Shown: positions 7,724 to 15,049 of the stretch, piece by piece
How positions within the stretch are numbered: the first letter of the stretch is position 1
Layout: each line of letters starts with the position of its first letter
Assembly (NCBI GenBank): GCA_039184865.1
Contig: JBCDAV010000005.1
Span: 124,001 to 188,000, forward strand
DNA: 64,000 bases
From: Thermohalobaculum sp039184865
Lineage (GTDB): Bacteria > Pseudomonadota > Alphaproteobacteria > Rhodobacterales > Rhodobacteraceae
Direction: 5' to 3'
Position numbers and translations under genes: made by a program
Notes under the pieces: generated by a model
Databases searched by the model: none
The model's input: only the letters and a program-made list of their open reading frames with translations
What the model was told of the DNA's origin: nothing

Positions 7724-8557
7724 TCAGTTCCTTCTCAGCACGGCATCGACCATCGACCACGGCAGCAGCCGCTTCATCCAGTGAACGATATATGTCGGCG
7801 TGGTGACAAAGTAGCGGTCTTTCGGTCGCGGGCTTTCCAGCGCATGGATCAGTTTTGCGGTCGTCGCCTCGCAACCGAGTTCGAACCCGTCCTCGGGCAG
7901 GTCATCGGCATAGAGCCTCGGGTGCACGATCTTCGCGTAAAACCCTTTCCAGGGAGATGCTTCAGTGTCGATCCAGCGCTCGTAGTGGGTGCGCGAGTTC
8001 TCGCGGATCCTGGTGTCGATAGGTCCCGGCTCGAGCAAAACAACATCGATACCCGTGCCGTGCAATTCGTAGCGCAGGACGTCGGTGTACCCCTCCAGCG
8101 CGTGCTTCGTCGCGATGTAAGGTGCCCGCATCCGCAGGGCACAGAAACCAAGGATCGAAGAACACTGCACGATCCGACCGTAACCCTGCCTTCGCATCAC
8201 CGGGATGGCGAGACGCGTCAGTTCATGCCAGCCGAAGAAGTTCGCTTCGAAACACGCTCGGAAGGCGTCTGTAGGCATGTCCTCGACCGCACCGGGGATC
8301 GCATAAGCACCATTGTTGTAAAGCGCATCCAGAGTTCCGCCCGTGCGCTCGATTGCCTGCTCGAACCCTGTCCGGATGCTCTCGGGGTCCTCATAGTCCA
8401 ATCGCCAGCTCTCAAGCCCCTCCGACTCCAACCGCGCGCAATCTTTGGGCTTCCGACAGGTTGCGAACACACGCCAGCCCCGATCCTTGAGGGCATGGGC
8501 CACATGATGTCCGATCCCCGACGAACAGCCCGTAATGAGAATGGATTTCTGTGACAT
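7724..8557 (-). CDS. short-chain dehydrogenase/reductase
   Basis: Classical SDR of 277 residues. The NAD(P) loop ITGCSSGIGHHVA is at the N terminus, the structural YNNGAYAIPG replaces the usual NNAG, and the catalytic Ser-Tyr-Lys is seen in VQCSSILGF and APYIATKHALEGY. The long C terminus ending in WMKRLLPWSMVD is amphipathic and may touch the membrane. ATG at 8557 has GGAGGA upstream at a good distance; a start at 8605 would lack one. Substrate unknown; the overall style resembles retinol/steroid dehydrogenase-like SDRs. Confidence 0.9.
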   Translation of the reverse strand: MSQKSILITGCSSGIGHHVAHALKDRGWRVFATCRKPKDCARLESEGLESWRLDYEDPESIRTGFEQAIERTGGTLDALYNNGAYAIPGAVEDMPTDAFRACFEANFFGWHELTRLAIPVMRRQGYGRIVQCSSILGFCALRMRAPYIATKHALEGYTDVLRYELHGTGIDVVLLEPGPIDTRIRENSRTHYERWIDTEASPWKGFYAKIVHPRLYADDLPEDGFELGCEATTAKLIHALESPRPKDRYFVTTPTYIVHWMKRLLPWSMVDAVLRRN

Positions 8558-8608
8558 CGGTCCTCCGCCAGCACGCAGGTAGCGCGTCCATCGGGACGGA
8601 GCCATGGG

Positions 8609-8911
8609 TCATCTTCGCCGCCGCCCGTTTCCGGTCGATCGGCTGTGAAACGTCGGCGGTTTCTTTGCGACCCAGGCAAAGAACTTCGATAGCGGAGGAT
8701 ACTCTCGCAGAGCCTCAGGGGTGTTATAGTTCCGCGCGAGCTCGGTTTCGGTGAGCGCTGAATGAACTTCGTTGTGGCAAATCTGATGTACCAAGATCGT
8801 CGGCCCGCCCCTGCCGCCTCGAAGTTTTGGGATCAGGTGGTGAAGGCTCTGCTTTGCCTCCGATGGGATCGGCCGCAGGCAGAGAGGGCAAACGGGATTG
8901 TCCTCGGTCAA
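8609..8911 (-). CDS. small HNH endonuclease-like protein
   Basis: A product of about 100 residues with a complete HNH zinc-type motif: CPLCLRPIP, then SLHHLIPKLRGG, then HQICHNEVHSALTE. Such stand-alone HNH proteins are common in Rhodobacterales and their target is unknown. I place the start at TTG 8911, four bases after GGAGG; no ATG lies near, and the frame upstream to 9127 reads antisense to the small peptide gene at 9075 and its leader. It heads the SDR, twin-helix peptide and adenosyltransferase run, with 51 bases to the SDR start. Confidence 0.8.
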   Translation of the reverse strand: MTEDNPVCPLCLRPIPSEAKQSLHHLIPKLRGGRGGPTILVHQICHNEVHSALTETELARNYNTPEALREYPPLSKFFAWVAKKPPTFHSRSTGNGRRRR

Positions 8912-9011
8912 GCAGCCTCCAGCACGAACGTTCCAAGACGGAGGGCCCAATTCGACGCCAAGCGTAAGGCTCCTTTCGAAAGCGATCCTAACGACTGCGC
9001 CCGTGACATTT

Positions 9012-9047
9012 GATACAGATGTATCCGACGAACGATGTAGCTTCGTC
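9012..9047. promoter_or_regulatory. two adjacent inverted repeats before the double-glycine peptide
   Basis: GATACA-GA-TGTATC at 9012-9025 is a perfect 14-base palindrome, and directly after it GACGAA and TTCGTC form a second 6-bp repeat with a 9-base loop (9027-9047). They lie between the divergent HNH gene and the peptide gene at 9075, where an operator or a leader structure would be expected. The regulator is unknown. Confidence 0.4.
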
Positions 9048-9074
9048 CCGCCTTGTAGCGAAAGGAACAATGTC

Positions 9075-9233
9075 ATGAACACCGAGAAAGACCTTGAAGC
9101 GCTCGATGATAGCGATCTCGACAACATTCAGGGCGGCGGAAAGTTCGTGCAACGCCCGCAAAAAAATCTCATCACACTTCCGGATGCGCAAGAGGTTCGG
9201 GCCGAGATCACCGTCAACAAAGACGACCGCTAG
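9075..9233 (+). CDS. small peptide with double-glycine leader (putative secreted/RiPP precursor)
   Basis: A 52-residue peptide with AAAGGA 8 bases before the ATG. Residues 10-21, LDDSDLDNIQGG, match the double-glycine leader consensus L(-12)...D/E(-8)L(-7)..I(-4).G(-2)G(-1) at every conserved position. Such leaders are cut by C39 proteases during export of bacteriocins and related peptides. The remaining 30-31 residues are hydrophilic, with three Arg, four Lys and no Cys, so a lanthionine or disulfide peptide is excluded. Next downstream is a glycine amidinotransferase, and 3.5 kb away is a C39-like protease. No ABC exporter is nearby. A chance match in a small unrelated protein remains possible. 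Confidence 0.65.
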   Translation: MNTEKDLEALDDSDLDNIQGGGKFVQRPQKNLITLPDAQEVRAEITVNKDDR

Positions 9234-9392
9234 AGCGGTGCGAGAACCACGCGCGCAGCACTGTAATCGGTAGATCGCCGCGGCCAGACGCCGAACGTGT
9301 CGCAAGCGCGACATCAGAGGGTCCAGATCGGACTAGTCACGATTCTACGGAACCGCGAAGACCGTCCCCAGCACGGCACGGGGGACAAGACC

Positions 9393-10514
9393 ATGGCGGA
9401 CACCGCGGGACGCACAATCGTCAATTCCTGGAACGAGTGGGATCCGCTGAAGCACGTGATTGTCGGTCGCGCCGACGATTGTCATATTCCGCCCGAAGAA
9501 CCTGCGCTCGACGCTAAGGTCCCCGAAGACTCGGACATGCGGGGTCAATGGGGGCGTCGCCCGCAGGAGACAATCGACCGCGCGAACGAACTGCTGGACG
9601 GCTTTGCCAAACAACTCGAGGGCCGCGGAGTCGTCGTCGACCGCCCGACGCCGATCGACTTCTCGAAGCCCGCGACCACGCCCGACTTTCACACCGACAG
9701 CCAGTTCGGATGCATGCCGCCGCGCGACGTGCTGCTGACCGTCGGCAGCGAGATCCTCGAAGCAACGATGTCCTACCGCTGCCGCTGGTTCGAGTACCTT
9801 TGCTACCGCCCGTTGATGCAGCGCTACTTCGACGAGGATCCGAACTTTCGCCATGAGACCGCGCCCAAACCGCGGCTGACGGACGCAGACTACCACCCGG
9901 ATTATCTCAGTGAGAAAATCGGCGTCGCCAAGCGCCTGCAATGGGCCGCCGAGAAGTTCTTCGTCACCACCGAGGAAGAGCCGCTCTTCGACGCCGCCGA
10001 CGTGCTGCGCTTTGGCAAGGATCTCGTGGTCCAGCATGGGTTCACGACAAACCTCAAGGGCATCGAGTGGCTGCGGCGTCACTTCCCCGACCATCGGGTT
10101 CACACGGTGAACTTTCCGGGCGACCCCTATCCGATCCACATCGACGCAACCTTCACACCGATCCGTCCCGGTCTGATCTTGAATAATCCGCAACGCCGCC
10201 TGCCGGACGACCAACGCGCTCTGTTCGAAAAGAACGGCTGGGAGATCGTCGATGCCGCCCAACCTGCGCACAATGCGCCGCCGCCGCTCTGTTACTCCTC
10301 GGTCTGGCTCTCGATGAACGTGCTGGTGCTGGACCCCAAGACGGTCTGCGTCGAAGCCTCCGAAGTCTACCAGATGGAGCAACTCGACAAGCTCGGACAG
10401 AACGTGATCCCGGTTGATCTGCGCGATGCCTATGCTTTCGGCGGAGGGCTGCACTGCTGTACGGCTGATGTCTATCGCGAGGGCGGGTTGGAGGACTATT
10501 TCCCAACCCAGTAA
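9393..10514 (+). CDS. glycine amidinotransferase-like enzyme
   Basis: Transfers the amidino group of arginine to an amine acceptor (glycine in the animal enzyme, giving guanidinoacetate). The 373-residue product keeps the catalytic triad: Asp203 in FDAADVLRFGKDL, His249 in YPIHIDATFTPIRPG and Cys355 in GGGLHCCTADV. Length and N terminus (NSWNEWDPLKHVIVGRADDC) agree with the AGAT family rather than with arginine deiminase. ATG at 9393 has a G-rich site upstream. It lies 159 bases after the double-glycine peptide gene on the same strand. The acceptor could be glycine, another amino acid or a lysine; the sequence does not decide. Confidence 0.9.
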   Translation: MADTAGRTIVNSWNEWDPLKHVIVGRADDCHIPPEEPALDAKVPEDSDMRGQWGRRPQETIDRANELLDGFAKQLEGRGVVVDRPTPIDFSKPATTPDFHTDSQFGCMPPRDVLLTVGSEILEATMSYRCRWFEYLCYRPLMQRYFDEDPNFRHETAPKPRLTDADYHPDYLSEKIGVAKRLQWAAEKFFVTTEEEPLFDAADVLRFGKDLVVQHGFTTNLKGIEWLRRHFPDHRVHTVNFPGDPYPIHIDATFTPIRPGLILNNPQRRLPDDQRALFEKNGWEIVDAAQPAHNAPPPLCYSSVWLSMNVLVLDPKTVCVEASEVYQMEQLDKLGQNVIPVDLRDAYAFGGGLHCCTADVYREGGLEDYFPTQ

Positions 10515-10582
10515 GGACCCCAGCTTCTGAGTTTCCCAGCGACATGCTAACCTTTCGCACGTGAGAAGTCGGGAGGCGTGCC

Positions 10583-11056
10583 GTGAGCGAGGTGTTTCTG
10601 GCCAGCCTGCTCTGCGCCCTTCTGGGCGGCGCTGATGCAGAATCGGCCCGGAAATTCGACAATCAGGGATCGGAACGCGGAATTCGCGTCGATTGCGAAA
10701 CCCCCACGCATGTCATCGAGATCGGCATGGATCATTCCAGTTCCTCACGTGACAGCGTTCACCAGGCGGTTTTTGCATCGGTTCTGACCGACAAGGACCC
10801 GATGGTGATCCTGATCGACGCCGACGGTAACGAAGGCCGCTACGAACAGGAAATGCGGCTTGTGACCCAAAGGCTCGGAATTGCTTACCATCGATGCCGG
10901 CGCGAATTTCTCGTGCGCTGGACCACCACTTCCGCGTTGCGCGACGTCGAGCCGGCGCAAGTCAATGACCTGCCGCAAACCAGCTTTGGGCGGACTCTCT
11001 GCGATCTCGATTTCTCGAACACTGTCCCGAAGTTGGAGGCATCGCCGACGCAGTGA
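10583..11056 (+). CDS. conserved hypothetical protein, possibly nuclease-fold
   Basis: A 157-residue protein starting at GTG 10583 with GGGAGG six bases upstream. The middle reads RVDCETPTHVIEIG, then PMVILIDADGNEGRYEQEMR. An acidic residue followed by a beta strand ending in E-I-G, and a later strand with D-x-D, is the kind of pattern seen in PD-(D/E)XK-like folds, but the lysine is not evident and I would not assign activity. The start MSEVFLASLLCALLGG is moderately hydrophobic but lacks a clear signal peptidase site. It is followed by the TPR protein 41 bases later. Confidence 0.75.
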   Translation: MSEVFLASLLCALLGGADAESARKFDNQGSERGIRVDCETPTHVIEIGMDHSSSSRDSVHQAVFASVLTDKDPMVILIDADGNEGRYEQEMRLVTQRLGIAYHRCRREFLVRWTTTSALRDVEPAQVNDLPQTSFGRTLCDLDFSNTVPKLEASPTQ

Positions 11057-11097
11057 CAGGAGTAGCGCGAATCCGATTTGCGCCCTACGGTCCAGAC

Positions 11098-11541
11098 ATG
11101 CGCATAACGCTATCCATTGCGACACTTCTGATCTGGGCGATGCCAGCCTTTGCCGCTTATCAGCCCCCCGCCCCTCGGCCGGATATGGATCTGATAAAGG
11201 CGCAGATCGATGCCGGTGAAGCAAGCGCAGCGATGACGCCACTCTACGATTGGCTCGTTAAGGATCGAACGGATGCCGAGGCTCTGAACCTGCTGGGCTA
11301 TGCCTATCGAAAGCTCGGCCAGTGGGACAAAGCACGCTTCTACTACGAGCGCACCCTCAGCATCAAACCCGGCCACAAAGGCGCGTTGAGTTACATGGGC
11401 GCTTTGGAATTGCAGACGGGGGATCCCAATGCCGCGCGCGTTCTGCTGATACGGTTGCAGGCAGCCTGCCCAGATGGCTGCGCGGAACTCGATGATCTGC
11501 TAAAGGCCTTTAAAGAGCACAACACATCGACGGGAGGTTGA
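11098..11541 (+). CDS. exported TPR-repeat protein
   Basis: A 147-residue protein with a signal peptide (MRITLSIATLLIWAMPAFA, cleavage likely after AFA) and two or three tetratricopeptide repeats: DAEALNLLGYAYRKLGQWDK, RFYYERTLSIKPGHKGALSY and a third half-repeat with two cysteines, CPDGCAEL. Probably a periplasmic scaffold. ATG at 11098 is chosen because it gives the signal peptide. Its stop TGA touches the start region of the dioxygenase gene, so the two are likely co-translated. Confidence 0.85.
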   Translation: MRITLSIATLLIWAMPAFAAYQPPAPRPDMDLIKAQIDAGEASAAMTPLYDWLVKDRTDAEALNLLGYAYRKLGQWDKARFYYERTLSIKPGHKGALSYMGALELQTGDPNAARVLLIRLQAACPDGCAELDDLLKAFKEHNTSTGG

Positions 11542-11543
11542 TG

Positions 11544-12389
11544 ATGCCGCTGGAAGTCAAACCGCTCACGGGCACGATCGGAGCCGAGATCATCGGCGCA
11601 GACGTCCGCGATCCCGCCCAGTTCGATGAGATTTTCAGGGCTTTCACCGAACATTCGGTCATAGCGATCCGTGATCAGGACATTTCACCCGAAGACCAGA
11701 TTGCGTTCGCCGAACGCATCGGTCCGATCAACGTCAACAGGTTTTTCGCGAAGGTTCCGGGCCACGACAAGATCGCCATGGTGCTCAAGGAACCGGACCA
11801 GAAGCACGCAATCGGTGAGGACTGGCACACAGACCATTCCTATGACATGCAACCCGCGCAGTGTTCGATCCTGCACTGCATAGAAACGCCCGAGACAGGT
11901 GGCGACACCTTGTTCGCATCGATGCATGCGGTGTTCGAGGGACTGTCCGATGGTCTGAAGCAAACGCTGCGCGGTCTCAATGCCTGGCACTCGTCGCGGC
12001 ATGCGTTCGGAAAGCGGGCCGCTGGCGAGCGCGAAACCACGAGCAGCGGGCGCATCGGCAATCCGGAACTCGCGACACAGGACAGTCTGCACCCGGTGGT
12101 GATCCGCCATCCGCTTTCTGGCCGCGAAACCCTTTATGTTAATCCAGGTTTCACCACTCACATCGATGGTTGGACGGATCAGGAGAGTGCTGCTCTGCTG
12201 AACTTTCTCTATAGCCGCTGCACGTTGCCGGAATACACCTGCCGCGTTCGCTACCAGCCAGGAACGATCGCGATCTGGGACAACCGGGCAACCTGGCACA
12301 AGGCTATCAACGACTATCACGGCCATCGCCGCCTGATGCACCGCATCACGGTGGAAGGCCCCGGTCTTTCCGCAGCCTTGGCGGCCTAA
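11544..12389 (+). CDS. TauD/TfdA family Fe(II)/2-oxoglutarate dioxygenase
   Basis: Member of the taurine/alpha-ketoglutarate dioxygenase family, 281 residues. The facial triad is His and Asp in WHTDHS (about residues 95 and 97) and the distal His in WDNRATWHKAINDY (about residue 250); the 2-oxoglutarate arginine is in HRRLMHRITVEG. ATG at 11544 lies six bases after GGGAGG; ATG at 11541 is also in frame. Substrate unknown: taurine, sulfonates, alkyl sulfates, hydroxy-acids and guanidino amino acids are all used by relatives. Its place after the amidinotransferase and TPR genes suggests, without proof, a shared pathway. Confidence 0.92.
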   Translation: MPLEVKPLTGTIGAEIIGADVRDPAQFDEIFRAFTEHSVIAIRDQDISPEDQIAFAERIGPINVNRFFAKVPGHDKIAMVLKEPDQKHAIGEDWHTDHSYDMQPAQCSILHCIETPETGGDTLFASMHAVFEGLSDGLKQTLRGLNAWHSSRHAFGKRAAGERETTSSGRIGNPELATQDSLHPVVIRHPLSGRETLYVNPGFTTHIDGWTDQESAALLNFLYSRCTLPEYTCRVRYQPGTIAIWDNRATWHKAINDYHGHRRLMHRITVEGPGLSAALAA

Positions 12390-12403
12390 CGAGAACAAGG
12401 AAA

Positions 12404-12432
12404 CCCGCGCGCATGACCCAATTGCGCGCGGG
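12404..12432 (+). terminator. strong hairpin after the TauD-like gene
   Basis: CCCGCGCGCA, a 9-base loop and TGCGCGCGGG form a perfect 10-bp stem, 15 bases after the stop. It is followed by a short T-containing tract, not a long T-run. It probably closes the 9-12.4 kb plus-strand unit. Confidence 0.7.
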
Positions 12433-12687
12433 CTCCTCGTTAATAACTTGCGACTGGTAATAAATTTCTCCAGTCTGTTTGAAAAATCTACCACTTAAAT
12501 TGATAATTTTGGAATAATTCGGAAATATCTTCGCGTTAATTCAATTTCGCCACTTAATCACCTTCTACAAACCTGCGTTATATCTTTAGTCGGTGGACTT
12601 GGGGGGAAGGCTGGTCCGAATATGCTGGACCGGCCCCAGCCCCCACGCTGTTTCACTGATCATTCACTCATGCCGGGGGCTATAAAA
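12433..12687. other. AT-rich convergent intergenic region
   Basis: About 250 bases without a supportable gene, clearly AT-richer than the neighbours. It holds GGCTGGTCC and GGACCGGCC (12609-12635), a 9-bp stem with one wobble pair that may end the minus-strand protease transcript. A frame of 92 codons on the plus strand is mostly antisense to the protease gene and is not credible. Confidence 0.4.
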
Positions 12688-13248
12688 TCAGCAGGGAATG
12701 ATGATGCCAGAGAACCGTCCCATCTGGCCGTTGCGATCACGGAACACCATTCCGCGCTGCGTTTCTTGCAGGTTTCCGTGGCCGGGATCGCAAACCATCA
12801 GATTGCCGTTCTGAACACCGTCAACGACGACCCAATGCCGTCCGGCATTGGCTCCGTTCCAGGCAACTTGGGCGATCACCGGATTGTCGGCGCTCGCTGA
12901 ATCGAAGAAGCTGAGGCACGATGCATCAGCGGTCGACGTGATGACCTTGGCATCGGGGAAGTTCACCTTGCGTAGGAAGATCGCGATATTTCCGGCTGAA
13001 AGCCCGGAATCTCCACCATAGGGGGTGTATTTCTTGGTGCTGATCTTAGTGCCGTCCTTCGCAGTCTTCTCATACTTTCCTTGCTCGAAATTCTTGGTGC
13101 CGTCAGAAATAACCCACTCTTCGATTTCCTTTCCCGTCTGGCGGTAGATAGCCATCAGAATGCACGCACATCCGCACGAATTAGGGTCGACCTGCTTGTG
13201 AACAGCGTGCTTCGTGCCTGCGGACGAGGTCACAATTGAGATGGACAT
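12688..13248 (-). CDS. stand-alone papain-like cysteine protease, C39-like
   Basis: A 186-residue protein with the papain-like layout of C39 peptidases: Gln19 (oxyanion hole) and Cys25 in QVDPNSCGCACILMA, His138 in GRHWVVVDGV and Asp154 in MVCDPGHGN. C39 enzymes cut after double-glycine leaders, usually as the N-terminal domain of an ABC exporter; here no ABC domain is present and there is no signal peptide or membrane helix. ATG at 13248 follows AAGGAA by 7 bases. The gene is AT-richer than its neighbours and divergent from a winged-helix regulator, pointing to a regulated, possibly acquired unit. It could instead be a secreted effector or toxin-like peptidase. Confidence 0.8.
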   Translation of the reverse strand: MSISIVTSSAGTKHAVHKQVDPNSCGCACILMAIYRQTGKEIEEWVISDGTKNFEQGKYEKTAKDGTKISTKKYTPYGGDSGLSAGNIAIFLRKVNFPDAKVITSTADASCLSFFDSASADNPVIAQVAWNGANAGRHWVVVDGVQNGNLMVCDPGHGNLQETQRGMVFRDRNGQMGRFSGIIIPC

Positions 13249-13390
13249 TTCGCGTTCCTTTTGAATCTGGCCGTCAATTAAGTCTCTGTCGTTCTCGCCG
13301 ACGTTGCGTTTCCGTGTCGGTGATTTGAATATGACAATCAATTTGACTTTTATCTTGGGCTGATTTCGAGGGAATCCTGATCTGCGCATG

Positions 13391-13422
13391 AGAAAGTCTG
13401 GGCAAATCTGAGCGAATCTGAG
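13391..13422. repeat. three tandem 10-bp direct repeats (probable operator)
   Basis: AAAGTCTGGG, CAAATCTGAG and CGAATCTGAG follow one another with a period of exactly 10 bases (13393-13402, 13403-13412, 13413-13422), matching the second unit at 7 and 9 of 10 positions. They lie between the divergent protease and regulator genes. Direct repeats with a one-turn period are what OmpR/PhoB-type winged-helix proteins bind, so autoregulation by the gene at 13476 is plausible. Confidence 0.5.
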
Positions 13423-13475
13423 TTACCGTCGATTTCGCGCGGAAGTGGTGCCGTGCGGGGGGGGTGCGGAAACAC

Positions 13476-15038
13476 ATGATTCACAGTTTCGGAGAGCTGG
13501 AGATCGACACCGACGAGATGGTCGCACGCCTCGATGGAAACGTGCTGCCGCTGAAACCGCGCCCATTTGCGCTATTGAGTTACCTCGTCGAGAACAGGGA
13601 TCGGATCGTCTCCAAGACCGAGATCATGGACTCGGTCTGGGACGGGCGAGCAGTCTCGGACGCTGCACTAACTACAGCGGTCAGGGATATACGCCGCGCG
13701 ATCGGCGAGGAAAACTCGAGCGACAGCCGGATCAGAACCTTTTACGGTCGCGGCCTGCGCTTCATGGTGCCTGAGGGCACTGAAGTCGCGCGCGAGCCTG
13801 CCGAGCCGGTCAACGACAAGAAGACACTGCCCAGCGCAGTCGCAATCCTTCCGCTCGATTGCCTGTCGCCCGATCCGGATCTGCAACTCGTCTCTGAAAG
13901 CATCGCCGACAGCGTCATTGCGCAAACGTCCAAGTTTGGCTTGATCCGGGTTCTCGCCCGCAACTCGGCCTTTTCTGTTCATGGTCAGGGCCTGACGGTC
14001 AAAGAGATCGGGGAACGTCTCTCCGCCGAATATGTTGTCGAAGGCAGCCTCAGGCATCTCAGCTCGGGCGCGCGCATTACGACACAGTTGGTCGAGGTGG
14101 CGTCCGAAACCCATGTCTGGACCGACAGCTTCGACCTCTCGGCCTTTCACCTCTATGACGGGCAAGAGGACATTGCGACCAAGATCGCGACGTCCGTAAT
14201 CACGCTCATCTACGAAAACGAATACAAGCGTGCTCAGGCCACGGCCTTCGAGGAACTGACGTCCTGGGAAGCATATTGCCTGGGCTACGCAGCGATGTGC
14301 ACGCTCGACTACCGGAACCAGGACGAAGCCGTGAGAATGCTCGAACGCGCGGTCGAGTTGGAGCCAAGCTTCACCGAGGCTCATGCAACGCTGGCCTACG
14401 CCTATTGCATCCAGTACCGCGCAATCCGGAGATCCGCAGAGGAAGATACGCTGACTGGCCGCCGGTCGCCTCATCGGCTCAAGGCGCTGCAGACGGCGCA
14501 ACGGGCGGTGGCGCTCGATGCGCGCATCCCGTTCGCCTGGGTCGCGCTTGCGCGGTGTCTTGAAGGTCTCGGCGAAATCGACAACGCAATCTCCGCAGCG
14601 CAGAAGGCACTCAGGATCAACCAGAATCTCGGTTGGGCGCACATTCTTCTCGGCCGTTGTCAACTGCAGAAAAATCAGCCGAAGGACGCTCTTGAGTCAT
14701 TTGAACGCGGAGAACGAACCAGCCCGCAGGATTCTCTCAGGCTCGTGATCAGCAGCAGCAAGGCATTGGCGCACATGCTGCTGGATCAGTACGAAGACGC
14801 CGTCGCCGCGTCACGTATGGCACAACTCATGCCCAATGCGGGGCTTTTGGCGCATCTTGGCGAAGTCTGTGCGCTTGGGTACATGGGAGATGAAGACGCA
14901 GCGATGGAAGCCGTCTCGCGGGCGCGGATCATCGAGCCGGACTTCGGTCCGGTGCTTGTTGATCAGGAGTATCCGCTGCCCGACCCGCTCGCCCGGCGCA
15001 AAGTGATGAAGGGATTGCGTCTCGCCGGGCTGAACTAG
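13476..15038 (+). CDS. winged-helix (OmpR/CadC-type) regulator with TolB-like and TPR domains
   Basis: About 520 residues. Residues 1-95 are a Trans_reg_C winged helix (LDGNVLPLKPRPFALLSYLV, then DAALTTAVRDIRRAIGE and FYGRGLRFM). Residues 115-225 form the TolB-N-like domain seen in CadC-like regulators (VAILPLDCLSPDPDLQLVSE; AEYVVEGSLR). The rest is TPR repeats. There is no receiver domain and no clear membrane helix, so it should sense a cytosolic ligand or partner. ATG at 13476 is used; GTG at 13464 is an alternative. It is divergent from the C39-like protease and followed 11 bases later by the dimethylargininase-like gene. Confidence 0.88.
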   Translation: MIHSFGELEIDTDEMVARLDGNVLPLKPRPFALLSYLVENRDRIVSKTEIMDSVWDGRAVSDAALTTAVRDIRRAIGEENSSDSRIRTFYGRGLRFMVPEGTEVAREPAEPVNDKKTLPSAVAILPLDCLSPDPDLQLVSESIADSVIAQTSKFGLIRVLARNSAFSVHGQGLTVKEIGERLSAEYVVEGSLRHLSSGARITTQLVEVASETHVWTDSFDLSAFHLYDGQEDIATKIATSVITLIYENEYKRAQATAFEELTSWEAYCLGYAAMCTLDYRNQDEAVRMLERAVELEPSFTEAHATLAYAYCIQYRAIRRSAEEDTLTGRRSPHRLKALQTAQRAVALDARIPFAWVALARCLEGLGEIDNAISAAQKALRINQNLGWAHILLGRCQLQKNQPKDALESFERGERTSPQDSLRLVISSSKALAHMLLDQYEDAVAASRMAQLMPNAGLLAHLGEVCALGYMGDEDAAMEAVSRARIIEPDFGPVLVDQEYPLPDPLARRKVMKGLRLAGLN

Positions 15039-15049
15039 CAGGCAGGCCA

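Noticed and set aside
9345..10454. A 369-codon frame opposite the amidinotransferase
   Set aside because: Mirror frame of a gene whose catalytic triad is intact; no domain or start signal.
12622..12900. A 92-codon plus-strand frame after the TauD-like gene
   Set aside because: Mostly antisense to the C39-like protease and without a ribosome site.
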